A DNA stretch of 56,849 bases from an uncultured Clostridia bacterium (lineage in GTDB: Bacteria; Bacillota; Clostridia; Oscillospirales; CAG-272), in the NCBI GenBank assembly GCA_944381115.1, contig CALWJV010000017.1, positions 1-56,849 of the forward strand, given 5' to 3'. Below, piece after piece: positions 16,212 to 25,558 of the stretch. The notes under the pieces are model-generated. The model was not told the origin of the DNA. It worked only from the letters and a program-made list of their open reading frames with translations, and did no database searches. The position numbers and the translations under genes are program-made. Each line of letters starts with the position of its first letter. Position 1 is the first letter of the stretch.

Positions 16212-17855
16212 ATGTCAAATGAAGTTACGGCTTCAGCCGATATTAAATTAAAACGCGGAGGGCAGTTTTTTGCCGTATTGCAAAGGGTAGGGCGTTCATT
16301 TATGCTGCCTATCGCACTTTTACCAATTGCGGGGTTGCTTCTTGGTATAGGTTCATCATTTACAAATCAAACCATGGTAAACTCGTTCGGATTATCATGG
16401 TTACTCGGTGTTGGTAAGCCTCTTTATAATTTAATGCTTATATTTTCCGATACCGGAAACATTATATTTTCAAACCTTCCAATACTATTTGCCATGGGTA
16501 TCGCACTCGGTATGGCGGACAATGAAAAGGCAACAGCGGTTCTTTCTGCTGCGATCTCTTTTTTTGTAATGCATCAGACAATCTCTACATGTCTGAATGT
16601 TTCGGGAGAGTTTGTTACGCCAACCCTTCCTGAAGGATCAATTTCAAATATTGTCGGCATAAAATCGCTTGAAATGGGTGTTTTTGGCGGTATTGTTGTC
16701 GGACTTATTGTAGCAGTGCTTCATAATAAGTTTTATAAAATAAAACTGCCAAATGTTATTTCATTTTTTGGTGGAGTACGGTTTGTTCCGATCATATCCT
16801 CCGTTACGTTTGTTGCGATAGGTGCAATAATGTTTTTTGTATGGCCTTTTATACAAAGAGGTATATTCGGACTCGGTGAACTTGTTTTAAGTTCAGGATA
16901 TGCCGGAACATTTATTTACGGAGTTATTGAAAGAGCGTTAATTCCTTTCGGACTTCATCATGTTTTTTATTTACCATTCTGGCAAACAGGTGTCGGTGGT
17001 TCAATGATGATAGATGGAGTACTTGTCAGCGGAGCGCAAAATATATTTTTTGCGGAACTTGCATCTCCGACGGTTACTAAATTCAGTGTTTCCGCTACGC
17101 GTTTTATGAGCGGTAAGTTTCCGCTTATGATATTCGGACTCCCAGGAGCAGCACTTGCAATGTACCGTGTTGCAAAGCCTGAAAAGCGCAGAGTGGCAGG
17201 AGGACTTTTACTGTCCGCATCTCTCACCTCGATAATTTGCGGAATTACAGAGCCCCTTGAATTTACTTTCCTTTTCGTTGCCCCTCTTTTATACGGTATA
17301 CACTGTGTTCTTGCTGGTCTTGCATATATGTTTATGCATATTCTGAATGTTGGTATAGGAATGACATTTTCAGGCGGTCTTATAGATTATACGCTTTTCG
17401 GAATACTTCAAGGTAATGCAAAATCAAATTGGGTTATGGTCATTCCGGTAGGTATTGCTTATTTTCTTGTATATTATCTTATATTTTCCGTTCTTATTAA
17501 AAAAAGAAATTATGTTACGCCCGGCAGAGAAGAAGGTGCAGAAACAAAACTTTATACAAGGAGCGATTATAATAAAGCAAAAGAGAGCAAAAATACTGTA
17601 AATAAAGAAAACGGTATTTCAGAAATCATTGTAGCCGGGCTTGGAGGAACAGATAACATTCAGACCGTTGACAGTTGCGCTACCCGTTTGCGTATAACCG
17701 TTAAGGATGAAACATTGGTTTCTGATGTGCTTCTTCGTGAAAGCGGAGCATCCGGCGTTATTCACAAAGGAAAAGGAGTCCAGATTGTTTACGGACCGAG
17801 AGTAACTGTAATTAAAAGTGAACTTGAGGAATTTATAGGCAAAAAAGGGAATTGA
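16212..17855 (+). CDS. PTS EIICB component, glucose/maltose/GlcNAc family
   Basis: Membrane permease plus phosphotransfer domain, 547 residues. EIIC (about 20-430) has some ten membrane segments and the conserved GITEPLEFTFLFVAPLLYGIHC substrate-binding motif. EIIB (about 470-547) holds the phosphorylated Cys489 in TVDSCATRLRITV. Domain order and size match MalX- and PtsG-type transporters, so glucose, maltose or a similar sugar is likely; the exact sugar cannot be read from sequence. The start is the ATG at 16212 after AAGAAAGGAAAAAATAAA; an ATG at 16164 in frame lacks a ribosome binding site. Last gene of the operon, followed by a bidirectional terminator. Confidence 0.92.
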   Translation: MSNEVTASADIKLKRGGQFFAVLQRVGRSFMLPIALLPIAGLLLGIGSSFTNQTMVNSFGLSWLLGVGKPLYNLMLIFSDTGNIIFSNLPILFAMGIALGMADNEKATAVLSAAISFFVMHQTISTCLNVSGEFVTPTLPEGSISNIVGIKSLEMGVFGGIVVGLIVAVLHNKFYKIKLPNVISFFGGVRFVPIISSVTFVAIGAIMFFVWPFIQRGIFGLGELVLSSGYAGTFIYGVIERALIPFGLHHVFYLPFWQTGVGGSMMIDGVLVSGAQNIFFAELASPTVTKFSVSATRFMSGKFPLMIFGLPGAALAMYRVAKPEKRRVAGGLLLSASLTSIICGITEPLEFTFLFVAPLLYGIHCVLAGLAYMFMHILNVGIGMTFSGGLIDYTLFGILQGNAKSNWVMVIPVGIAYFLVYYLIFSVLIKKRNYVTPGREEGAETKLYTRSDYNKAKESKNTVNKENGISEIIVAGLGGTDNIQTVDSCATRLRITVKDETLVSDVLLRESGASGVIHKGKGVQIVYGPRVTVIKSELEEFIGKKGN

Positions 17856-17909
17856 TATAAAATTTTTATTTTGATATAATAATATAAAAAAAATAAACAT
17901 TTTTAAATA

Positions 17910-17947
17910 AAAAGCGGCTGAACTTAAAATTCAGCCGCTTTTTATTT
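17910..17947. terminator. Bidirectional terminator between the PTS operon and uxaC
   Basis: AAAAGCGGCTGAA (17910-17922) pairs with TTCAGCCGCTTTT (17930-17942). T-rich on both outer sides, so it can stop the PTS operon (plus) and uxaC (minus). Confidence 0.9.
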
Positions 17948-17993
17948 CCATAATTTTTTGTTTATAAAATTTTTATATTTAAAATAATTTAAA

Positions 17994-19412
17994 TCAGAAA
18001 CGGAAATAATTTTTTGTATTATTATAGCAAATATCCATAATAATGTTAGCAATAGACTCGATATCAGCCGGATATTCACCGTTTTCCACCCATTCACCTA
18101 TAAGATTGCAGAGAATACGGCGAAAATATTCATGTCTCGGATAGGAAATAAAACTCCTTGAGTCGGTAAGCATACCGAGAAAATTTCCAAATGCAGAAAG
18201 ATTTGCAAGAGAGATCATCTGCGCACGCATTCCAGTGTTATTATCATTGAACCACCATGCGCTACCCTGCATGACTCTCGGCATACCCCCATCGGAGTCA
18301 TTCTGGAATGCGCCGATTATTGTACCGATAATTTCATTATCGTTTGGATTGATCGAATAAATGACCGTCCTCGGAAGTGCTTCGTCTGAATACATAAAAT
18401 TGAGAAGTTTTGCCAGATTTACACCGGAGGAAGCGTTTCCGTCTATTACGTCAAATCCGGTATCTGGGCCAATCTTTGCGAAAAACTTTGTATTTGGATT
18501 TCTGTTTACGCCGTAATGTATCTGCATGACCCATTTTCTTTTAACATATTCGGAACCAAAAAATGCAAGCATTGCTGTTTTAAAAGTATCGGCTTCTTCT
18601 GGAGTAGTCATACCGTCTGTTTCGTAAGCTTTTTTAAATATATCGTCAAGTTGCTTTTCATTTTTATAAAGTGCAAATGGGATATAATTATCTATTCCGT
18701 GGTCAGCAGTTTTACACCCTGCCTCATCGAAAAAATCCATCCTTTTTATAAGAGCATCTTTTAGAGTCTTTATGTCGGTGATATCAACTCCGGAGACAGA
18801 TTTAAGCAAGTCGATGTATGATCTGTAACCTTTAACATCAACTTTCAATGCTTTATCGGGACGCCATGCGGGAAGAACTTTTGTTTTAAACTCTTTGTCT
18901 TCAGCAATGACTTTATGGTATTCAAGTGAATCTGTAGGATCATCGGTAGTACAGAGAAGTTCAACGCCGGATGATTTTATAATATTTTTAACTCTCATTT
19001 TAGGAGATAAAAGTTTTTGGTTACAAAGATTCCATACCTCATCGCAGGTATCTGCATTTAAAATCCCATCGTAGCCGAAATAACGTTTAAGTTCAAGGTG
19101 AGACCAGTGATAAAGCGGATTTCCCATAAGTTTTGGCATAATAGTTGCATATGCTTTAAATTTTTCATAATCAGAAGCATCTCCGGTAATGTATTTTTCA
19201 GCAACACCGCATGATCGGATTGCGCGCCATTTATAGTGATCACCGCCGAGCCATAGTTCGGTAATGTTGGAATAACTTTTATTTTCTGATATTTCTTTAG
19301 GACTTACATGACAATGATAATCAATGATTGGAAGTTTAGAAGCGTAGTTATCGTAGAGAACCTTTGCAACATCGTAATTCAATAAAAAATCTTCATCAAG
19401 AAACTGTTTCAT
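17994..19412 (-). CDS. uxaC: Glucuronate isomerase (uronate isomerase)
   Basis: Converts D-glucuronate to fructuronate and D-galacturonate to tagaturonate, the first step of hexuronate breakdown. 472 residues, the usual length. The N-terminal IIDYHCHVSPKEI is the metal-binding HxH motif of this amidohydrolase-superfamily member. MRVKNIIKSSGVELLCTTDDPTDSLEYH, VMQIHYGVNRN and MLTDSRSFISYPRHEYFRRILCNLIG are conserved blocks. The ATG is preceded by GAAAGGATC. It has its own promoter. The remaining uronate genes (uxaA/uxaB, uxuA/uxuB, kdgK) are not in the window. Confidence 0.96.
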   Translation of the reverse strand: MKQFLDEDFLLNYDVAKVLYDNYASKLPIIDYHCHVSPKEISENKSYSNITELWLGGDHYKWRAIRSCGVAEKYITGDASDYEKFKAYATIMPKLMGNPLYHWSHLELKRYFGYDGILNADTCDEVWNLCNQKLLSPKMRVKNIIKSSGVELLCTTDDPTDSLEYHKVIAEDKEFKTKVLPAWRPDKALKVDVKGYRSYIDLLKSVSGVDITDIKTLKDALIKRMDFFDEAGCKTADHGIDNYIPFALYKNEKQLDDIFKKAYETDGMTTPEEADTFKTAMLAFFGSEYVKRKWVMQIHYGVNRNPNTKFFAKIGPDTGFDVIDGNASSGVNLAKLLNFMYSDEALPRTVIYSINPNDNEIIGTIIGAFQNDSDGGMPRVMQGSAWWFNDNNTGMRAQMISLANLSAFGNFLGMLTDSRSFISYPRHEYFRRILCNLIGEWVENGEYPADIESIANIIMDICYNNTKNYFRF

Positions 19413-19444
19413 ATTATAGATCCTTTCAAAATTACTTTAAAATA

Positions 19445-19473
19445 ATTATATCATAAAAAAATCGGTTTGTACA
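19445..19473 (-). promoter_or_regulatory. Promoter for uxaC
   Basis: Minus strand TGTACA (19473-19468), 17-nt spacer, TATAAT (19450-19445) with TGA before it. The -35 matches consensus at four of six positions, so it may need an activator. The remaining part of 19474-19615 is AT-rich with nothing recognisable. Confidence 0.7.
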
Positions 19474-19615
19474 TATGTTTAAAAAAAATTTACCTTTAAA
19501 AATTGCATTGGACAAGAAACATAAAAAAATAAATTTTATAACTAAGAATAAAAATTATATATTAGTAAATATAATACAGTGATCGCATTAAAACAAAAAA
19601 TTTATAAAAACAAAA

Positions 19616-19654
19616 CAAATAAAGATCCGTGAATTTATCACGGATCTTTATTTG
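19616..19654 (-). terminator. Terminator of the large glycoside-hydrolase-like gene
   Basis: CAAATAAAGATCCGTGA (19616-19632) pairs perfectly with TCACGGATCTTTATTTG (19638-19654), a 17-bp stem directly after the stop codon at 19656, followed on the minus strand by T-rich sequence. Confidence 0.85.
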
Positions 19655-19655
19655 T

Positions 19656-22619
19656 TTATGTATCTATACCGAATCTTACAAAACTGTAACCCGGATTAAA
19701 ATCGGCACATTCTCCTTCCTTCCAATCGTTTTCATAGGAAAATGTTTTGGGTGAAATTCCCATAAGTTCAATAGTACCTCTGTGATGAGGACCTAAAAAG
19801 TTACGGTAGGAATTACAAATGGTAAGTGTTATTGTGTTTATACCTTTTCTAAGATGTTTTTTTATGTCAAGATACTTTGAAAACATTATTGTTCCGGCAT
19901 ATTCTCCGTTTACTTTAACATCACATATCGCAAGACGCCCACTGATTTTCAAAACGGTAGAATCGCCTTCTTTGTAGTTAATCTTTGTTGTAAATTGCAT
20001 TTTACCTCCGTAGAAAAGATAGCCGTCCTTTGCTACATTTGAAATGTCGACATTGGTTTTTTGTGAAGTTAACGTAAAGGTTTCTGCACATTCGTATCTA
20101 CCGTTACCGTTTTCAAGAAGAGAGAATTTTGACGGATCTGTTTTAATTTCAAAACTGCCCTTTAAATATGTTGCTTCTATTTCTGTTTCAAATACCAAAC
20201 AGTTGCGCAAAGACTCCATAACGTTATCATAAAGAACATGATATACATAGTCGTTTTGGTGATATTCGATTTTTAAAATAACTGAGTTTTCTCCGAGCGT
20301 CAAATATTTTGAGATATCAGTTAAAGCAAAGTTAATATCAAACCACCTTTGGTTGCCCATATTGATAACCTTGCCGTTAATTGATAATTCTTCAACAAAA
20401 TATACTTCATTTATAAAATCAAGTTTTTCCGGAATAACTTCCAGATTAAAATAAAATTTAAGCCATATTTTACCGCTGTAACGCTCTTTTAAAAGATTGT
20501 CTCTGATGCGTTCTATGGGACGTACTTCTGTAAAGTCAACACCGTTTTTTGAAAGAGCGGCGCGATCAAGTGTCAAGAGGTTATCAGGCATTTCGGAAAG
20601 GGTGAAAGGATTATCAAACTTAATAATATTTTTTTCATTGCTTTTCTCAAACGGAAGGTAACCCGGTGCATCATACTCTGTCAGAATTAATGATTCACTA
20701 CCTTCAAAGTCAAGAAGTATTTCGCAGCCGTAATCAGTAATTTTTCCACGCAACGCCTTTGTTTCCAAAGTAGATATATCAATTGCACATAGAGATTTTA
20801 CGCCGTTGATTTTTAATTTAAGGTCTTTAAATTCTTTATCACTAATATTTGCAAAATAAATGATCCTGCCGAAATCAGTAATTCTGTACATAGAAACAAT
20901 ATCTTTAATATTTTGACCATCAATGTTTCTGAGAGAAAATGGAATATCATTGCAGAATTCTTCAAAAACAGTCGGATCGGAAATGTCAGGCGAGCCGTTA
21001 AGATAATCATATTCACCTTCAGCAGCAGGTTTTCCTTCAAGATATTGAGGAAAATGATGTTTGAAAGTATAAATTTTGCCTCCGTTTTCTTTAAATTTAC
21101 GAAGAAGATCCGATGTATTTTTGTCAAGTGTATCAACAGCCGGTAAAATTACGGTTGAATATGTACATTTTCCTATCTTTAATTTATTTCCGATAACTGA
21201 ACCGTAGCGGAACATTGTTGATTCTTCACCGAAATGGTATGGAATTTGATGTTCGGAGAGTTTTGTATACAGTTCTTTAAAATTATTTTCAAGTTCAGGA
21301 ACTTCGTTTACAATACGCTGATATACAAGCCACGCACTGTGTATCGGGTGAATAACAAGAACATCTGCTGCCTCTTTACCTAAAGAAAGAATATACCCGA
21401 GATTATTGAAATACTCATTGAAATCTTTGAGATATTCTTGCCAAGGATTATGAGTAGAGTAATGAGCCGGATAATCTCTTTTTCTTTGACCTCTTTCCGA
21501 GTAAGGATAAAGGTGCTGGCACATTACATTTACTCCTCCTGCGTACTGCAGTTCCGCAATGTGTTTAAGTTCGGTAGGTGTAACATCCCAGCCGCAACAG
21601 GCAAACATTTCCGAAACGGCCTTCTTTTTACCAAGTTGTTCACAAACCGAACCAAGTTGCTTTGGCGCAAGAGATGTTGTAAGACTTCTTCCGAGGTAAT
21701 CTATACCCGGAATATGTTCATATTCGTAAAAAGGCATTATTGATCCGCAACAAAGCATTTGTGCATTAAGTGCACGTTCTTCAATTCCGTGACCGGTAAT
21801 TTCAATTCCGTTTTCATTTGCCCAATCATATATTTTTTTAGCAAAATTCTGCATGAATTTTGTGTGAGTCATGCGGTGATAGTCATATCTGTGTGATTTT
21901 GCACCTTCATAATCACAAAACATAGATGGAATCGCCTCAAAAACAGAGTAACCGTATTCCTCCAAAAACCATTTATCCATAAATTTTGAATACGGAGTGG
22001 CATATCTGTAATATTGCGGTTCATCAGTAAAGAACCCGCGCATGGTCTTACCGAAATCCTGCCCAAGTTCATCTTTATATTTTTTATGGGTAAGAGCAAT
22101 AAACTTTTCCGTTATATCATCTCTCATGATATCCACATAAGATGCATCGGTTTTATAATAAACAAGGAGATATTTTTCCGACCCGTCAATTGCTTTTTTT
22201 GTCAAAATCGGTTTTTTAGATCCATTAATTGCGTAAATCGCATAGATCCCGTCGGTATTTTCCGGAAAACTGTCAACAAATTTGTGAGTAATAAAAACGG
22301 CATGATTATCTGGATCTTCAAGCAGTTTTCCGCCTGCAAATCCACTTGGCCAACCGTTTTCATCATATGACCATGCTTCCATACCGAGTTTTTTTGCTTC
22401 ATCAATCGATACTTTAATTGCATCGAACCATTCCTCGGATAGATATTCCGTTTCAAGACCGCCTCTTGCATGCATAAAAAAACCGTTTATTTTCAGATCA
22501 TGCATATTTTGTATTTGGCGTCTTAGTTCCTTTTCTTCGAGTTTATCGTTCCAACTCCAAAACGGTATGCTACCGTAACTGAGCGAATTTTCTTTGATAA
22601 GTTTTTTCAGAGCATTCAT
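19656..22619 (-). CDS. Large glycoside-hydrolase-like protein (possibly GH106-related)
   Basis: 987 residues, without signal peptide, so probably cytoplasmic. The N-terminus reads SIPFWSWNDKLEEKELRRQI, then GFFMHARGGLETEYLSEEWF and AWSYDENGWPSGFAGGKL. This pattern belongs to a large group of anaerobe proteins with a TIM-barrel and C-terminal sugar-binding beta-sandwiches, distantly like GH106 alpha-L-rhamnosidases and GH2. Acidic residues in YDENGWP, GFFTDEPQYY and TGHGIEE are catalytic candidates. The C-terminal region (about 700-987) looks like jelly-roll domains. The start is ATG after CAAGGAGAACAAT. The gene lies upstream of uxaC on the same strand but is separated from it by a terminator. 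The substrate is unknown; rhamnose- or uronate-bearing oligosaccharides are possible. Confidence 0.65.
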   Translation of the reverse strand: MNALKKLIKENSLSYGSIPFWSWNDKLEEKELRRQIQNMHDLKINGFFMHARGGLETEYLSEEWFDAIKVSIDEAKKLGMEAWSYDENGWPSGFAGGKLLEDPDNHAVFITHKFVDSFPENTDGIYAIYAINGSKKPILTKKAIDGSEKYLLVYYKTDASYVDIMRDDITEKFIALTHKKYKDELGQDFGKTMRGFFTDEPQYYRYATPYSKFMDKWFLEEYGYSVFEAIPSMFCDYEGAKSHRYDYHRMTHTKFMQNFAKKIYDWANENGIEITGHGIEERALNAQMLCCGSIMPFYEYEHIPGIDYLGRSLTTSLAPKQLGSVCEQLGKKKAVSEMFACCGWDVTPTELKHIAELQYAGGVNVMCQHLYPYSERGQRKRDYPAHYSTHNPWQEYLKDFNEYFNNLGYILSLGKEAADVLVIHPIHSAWLVYQRIVNEVPELENNFKELYTKLSEHQIPYHFGEESTMFRYGSVIGNKLKIGKCTYSTVILPAVDTLDKNTSDLLRKFKENGGKIYTFKHHFPQYLEGKPAAEGEYDYLNGSPDISDPTVFEEFCNDIPFSLRNIDGQNIKDIVSMYRITDFGRIIYFANISDKEFKDLKLKINGVKSLCAIDISTLETKALRGKITDYGCEILLDFEGSESLILTEYDAPGYLPFEKSNEKNIIKFDNPFTLSEMPDNLLTLDRAALSKNGVDFTEVRPIERIRDNLLKERYSGKIWLKFYFNLEVIPEKLDFINEVYFVEELSINGKVINMGNQRWFDINFALTDISKYLTLGENSVILKIEYHQNDYVYHVLYDNVMESLRNCLVFETEIEATYLKGSFEIKTDPSKFSLLENGNGRYECAETFTLTSQKTNVDISNVAKDGYLFYGGKMQFTTKINYKEGDSTVLKISGRLAICDVKVNGEYAGTIMFSKYLDIKKHLRKGINTITLTICNSYRNFLGPHHRGTIELMGISPKTFSYENDWKEGECADFNPGYSFVRFGIDT

Positions 22620-22706
22620 ATTGTTCTCCTTGTTATTTTAATGATTTTTAGATTATAATTTTAATTAAATTTAACAAAAGGGAAGTAAATGGATATAACA
22701 AATTTT

Positions 22707-23870
22707 TTAAAATAAAAACGCAGTTAAAAACCAGCAAAATACAGTCAAAATCGCTAAAAACGTAAAATTATATAATGAAAAAACGGCTAAAAATTTACCT
22801 GAATTTTTTTTATTATAAAATAAATAATTTTTAAATGTTATAAGGCTTGCAAGAGATGCTATGATAGTACCGGTCCCGCCTATGTTCACACCGAGTAGCA
22901 AAGAAGGATAGTCAGTTGTAAAATGAGAAAGTAAAACCGCCGATGGAACATTTGATATGAATTGACAGGAAAGGACTGAAAAAAGAAGTGTATTTTTTGA
23001 TAAAAGAAATGATAAAAGACTGTTGACCTCGTCTATTCTTGCCATATTCCCGGCAAAAATAAAGAAAAATACGAACGTCATCAGCAGGGCGTAATCAACC
23101 TGCAAAAGTGCGTCCCTATCGGCAATAAATACACCTATAAGTACAATTTGAAGGCCTATGTAATACGGAACAGTACCAAAAACAATTAAAATTGATACAG
23201 TAAAAAGTATCAGATAATAAATGGTTCTTTTCACCGGTAAAAATTTTTTATGGTTATTTTCATAAACCAACGCTGTTTTCGGGAACATTATTGCACAGAC
23301 TGTAAGTAAAATTACTGAAAGAAGAAAAGGAAATATCATAATTCCCATAAACTCCAATGTCGGAATATTGAAATGGGAATACAAAAAAAGATTTTGCGGA
23401 TTTCCGAATGGAGTAAGCATTCCTCCGAGATTTGCAGAAATGTTTTGAAGCACAAAAAGTCGTGCCATATATTTTTCATTTTTTGTACAATATAAAACAT
23501 AATATCCGAGTGGCAAAAAGGTAATCAATGCCATGTCATTTGCAATTATCATTGAACCAATAAAAGTTATATATATCAGCGCTACGGTTGCGGTTCGGAG
23601 GTTTCCGGTAAAAGAAATGATTTTTTCTGCTAAAATCGTAAAAAATCTGATATTTTTGAACGCACATATAACTGCAAGTGTACAAAAAAGACATGTTATG
23701 GTTTTTAAATTAAAATATTCTGGGTACTGTGCGTCAGGAGGAATGATAATTGAAGTAATTATCGCTGCAACCGCCGCAATACAGAGAACGGTGTTTTTTT
23801 GAATAAAATGAAACATGACAGAAAAAAGTAATGCTTTGCGGGACTTTTCCGCCGTATTTTCCTTTTCCAT
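22707..23870 (-). CDS. SLC13/ArsB-type anion transporter
   Basis: 387 residues with about ten hydrophobic segments. Two conserved re-entrant motifs, NISANLGGMLTPFGNPQNL and SNVPSAVLLSHFTTDYPSLLLGVNIGGTGTIIASLASLI, are typical of the ion transporter superfamily that includes CitM, NhaD and ArsB. It may carry dicarboxylates, citrate or another anion. The ATG at 23870 follows the AAGGAG by 17 nt, which is long; no better start is visible. It starts 22 nt after the ABC-F stop, so it is probably in the fumarase-beta/ABC-F operon. The pairing with a fumarase subunit makes C4-dicarboxylates a fair guess. Confidence 0.75.
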   Translation of the reverse strand: MEKENTAEKSRKALLFSVMFHFIQKNTVLCIAAVAAIITSIIIPPDAQYPEYFNLKTITCLFCTLAVICAFKNIRFFTILAEKIISFTGNLRTATVALIYITFIGSMIIANDMALITFLPLGYYVLYCTKNEKYMARLFVLQNISANLGGMLTPFGNPQNLFLYSHFNIPTLEFMGIMIFPFLLSVILLTVCAIMFPKTALVYENNHKKFLPVKRTIYYLILFTVSILIVFGTVPYYIGLQIVLIGVFIADRDALLQVDYALLMTFVFFFIFAGNMARIDEVNSLLSFLLSKNTLLFSVLSCQFISNVPSAVLLSHFTTDYPSLLLGVNIGGTGTIIASLASLITFKNYLFYNKKNSGKFLAVFSLYNFTFLAILTVFCWFLTAFLF

Positions 23871-23892
23871 AATACTGTTTAAGGCATCTCCT

Positions 23893-25488
23893 TTAATTAT
23901 TAACAGCGTTTTTCTTCTCGATAAATTCTTCAAATGTACCAAGAAAGTCTGTACAGCCATCGGGAGTTATCTCAATTATTCTGTTTGCAACGGAATTTAC
24001 TATTTCATAATCATGAGAACTGAAGAGAATTACACTTTTAAAATCACTGAGTCCGTTATTAACCGCTGTTATAGATTCAAGATCGAGATGGTCAGTAGGT
24101 TGATCGATAATAAGGACATTTGCGCCTTTAAGCATCATTCTTGAGAACATACATCTGACTTTTTCTCCTCCTGAAAGAACATTAACAGGTTTATAAACGC
24201 TATCACCTGAGAAGAGCATACGACCGAGAAAACCGCGCAAATATGCCTCTGTTTGATCTGTTGAGTAATTTCTCATCCATTCGATTATATTTTCGTTGTG
24301 ATCTATAAAATATTTGGAATTATCGTGCGGAAAATAAGATAAGGAGGCACTTATACCCCATTTATATTCGCCACTGTCTGGTTCATCTTCGCCGTTGATT
24401 ATATCAAAAAGAACGGAAATTGCCATTTCATTACCGACAAAGGCAATTTTATCTTCTTTATTTACTGTAAATGAAAGTTTGTTAAAAAGTTTTATACCGT
24501 CTTTTGATTTTGAAAGTTCTTTAACGGAAAGAATATCCTTTCCGAGTTGGCGGTCGATATCAAACCCGATATAAGGATACCTGCGGCTTGATGCCGGTAA
24601 TTCTTCAACGGTAAGTTTATCAAGAAGTTTTCTTCTCGAAGTTGCCTGGCGTGATTTTGATTTATTTGCCGAAAAACGTGCTATAAACGATTGAAGTTCT
24701 TTAATTTTATCTTCGTTTTTCTTATTTTGCTGTTTTATCATACGCTGAATAAGTTGACTGGATTCATACCAAAATTCATAATTACCTACATACATTTTGA
24801 TACCGGTAAAGTCAATATCAACAATATTCGTGCAAACATCATTAAGAAAGTGTCGGTCGTGCGAAATAACAAGAACGGTTCCGAAATAATCAGCAAGGAA
24901 ATCCTCAAGCCATGTAACGGCAGAGAGATCAAGACCGTTAGTCGGTTCATCAAGTAAAATTATATCCGGATTTCCGAAAAGTGCCTGGGCAAGAAGTACC
25001 TTAACTTTTTCACTTTCTTTCAATGATGACATCATATCGTAAGCAGTATCTGCAGACAATCCAAGTCCTGTTAAAAGTTTTACAGCATCGGATTCAGCAT
25101 CCCATCCGTTCAGTTCTGCAAACTCCGCCTCAAGTTCAGACGCTTTTATTCCGTCTTCTTCGTTGAAATCTTCTTTGGCGTAAAGTGTATCCTTTTCTTT
25201 CATTATATCGTAAAGCCGTTTATTACCCATGATCACAGTATCAAGAACTGTATATTTTTCATATGCAAAGTGATCCTGCTTTAAAACAGACATTCTGACT
25301 GTATCCGGGATTGTAATGTCACCGGTTGCAGGTTCAAGTTCTCCGGAAAGAATACGGAAAAAAGTTGTTTTACCGGCTCCGTTTGCTCCGATAATACCGT
25401 AGCAGTTTCCGGGAGTAAATTTTAGATTCACATTTTTGAAGAGAGTCTGTCCTCCGAAATGAAAACTCAGATTGTTAACTGTTATCAT
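23893..25488 (-). CDS. ABC-F ATPase, YkpA/YbiT type, with degenerate second nucleotide site
   Basis: 531 residues, two ABC domains joined by a charged linker and no membrane part; ABC-F proteins act on the ribosome (for example EttA). The first domain has an intact Walker A (GANGAGKTT, about residue 34) and Walker B (IILLDEPTNGLDL), but its signature reads SLKESEK where LSGGEK is normal. The second domain is altered: the Walker A region (from Gly352) is GNEMAISVL without the GK[T/S], and the Walker B is IIDQPTDHLDLESI with Gln463 in the catalytic Glu position; its LSGGEK signature is intact. ATP hydrolysis at one site is probably lost. Start ATG 25488 after AAAGGAATTAAAA. Confidence 0.88.
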   Translation of the reverse strand: MITVNNLSFHFGGQTLFKNVNLKFTPGNCYGIIGANGAGKTTFFRILSGELEPATGDITIPDTVRMSVLKQDHFAYEKYTVLDTVIMGNKRLYDIMKEKDTLYAKEDFNEEDGIKASELEAEFAELNGWDAESDAVKLLTGLGLSADTAYDMMSSLKESEKVKVLLAQALFGNPDIILLDEPTNGLDLSAVTWLEDFLADYFGTVLVISHDRHFLNDVCTNIVDIDFTGIKMYVGNYEFWYESSQLIQRMIKQQNKKNEDKIKELQSFIARFSANKSKSRQATSRRKLLDKLTVEELPASSRRYPYIGFDIDRQLGKDILSVKELSKSKDGIKLFNKLSFTVNKEDKIAFVGNEMAISVLFDIINGEDEPDSGEYKWGISASLSYFPHDNSKYFIDHNENIIEWMRNYSTDQTEAYLRGFLGRMLFSGDSVYKPVNVLSGGEKVRCMFSRMMLKGANVLIIDQPTDHLDLESITAVNNGLSDFKSVILFSSHDYEIVNSVANRIIEITPDGCTDFLGTFEEFIEKKNAVNN

Positions 25489-25558
25489 TTTTAATTCCTT
25501 TCGATTTAAATACCGTATCATCGGTTAAAAGTTAAAAATAAATAATATAGTTAAAGAA

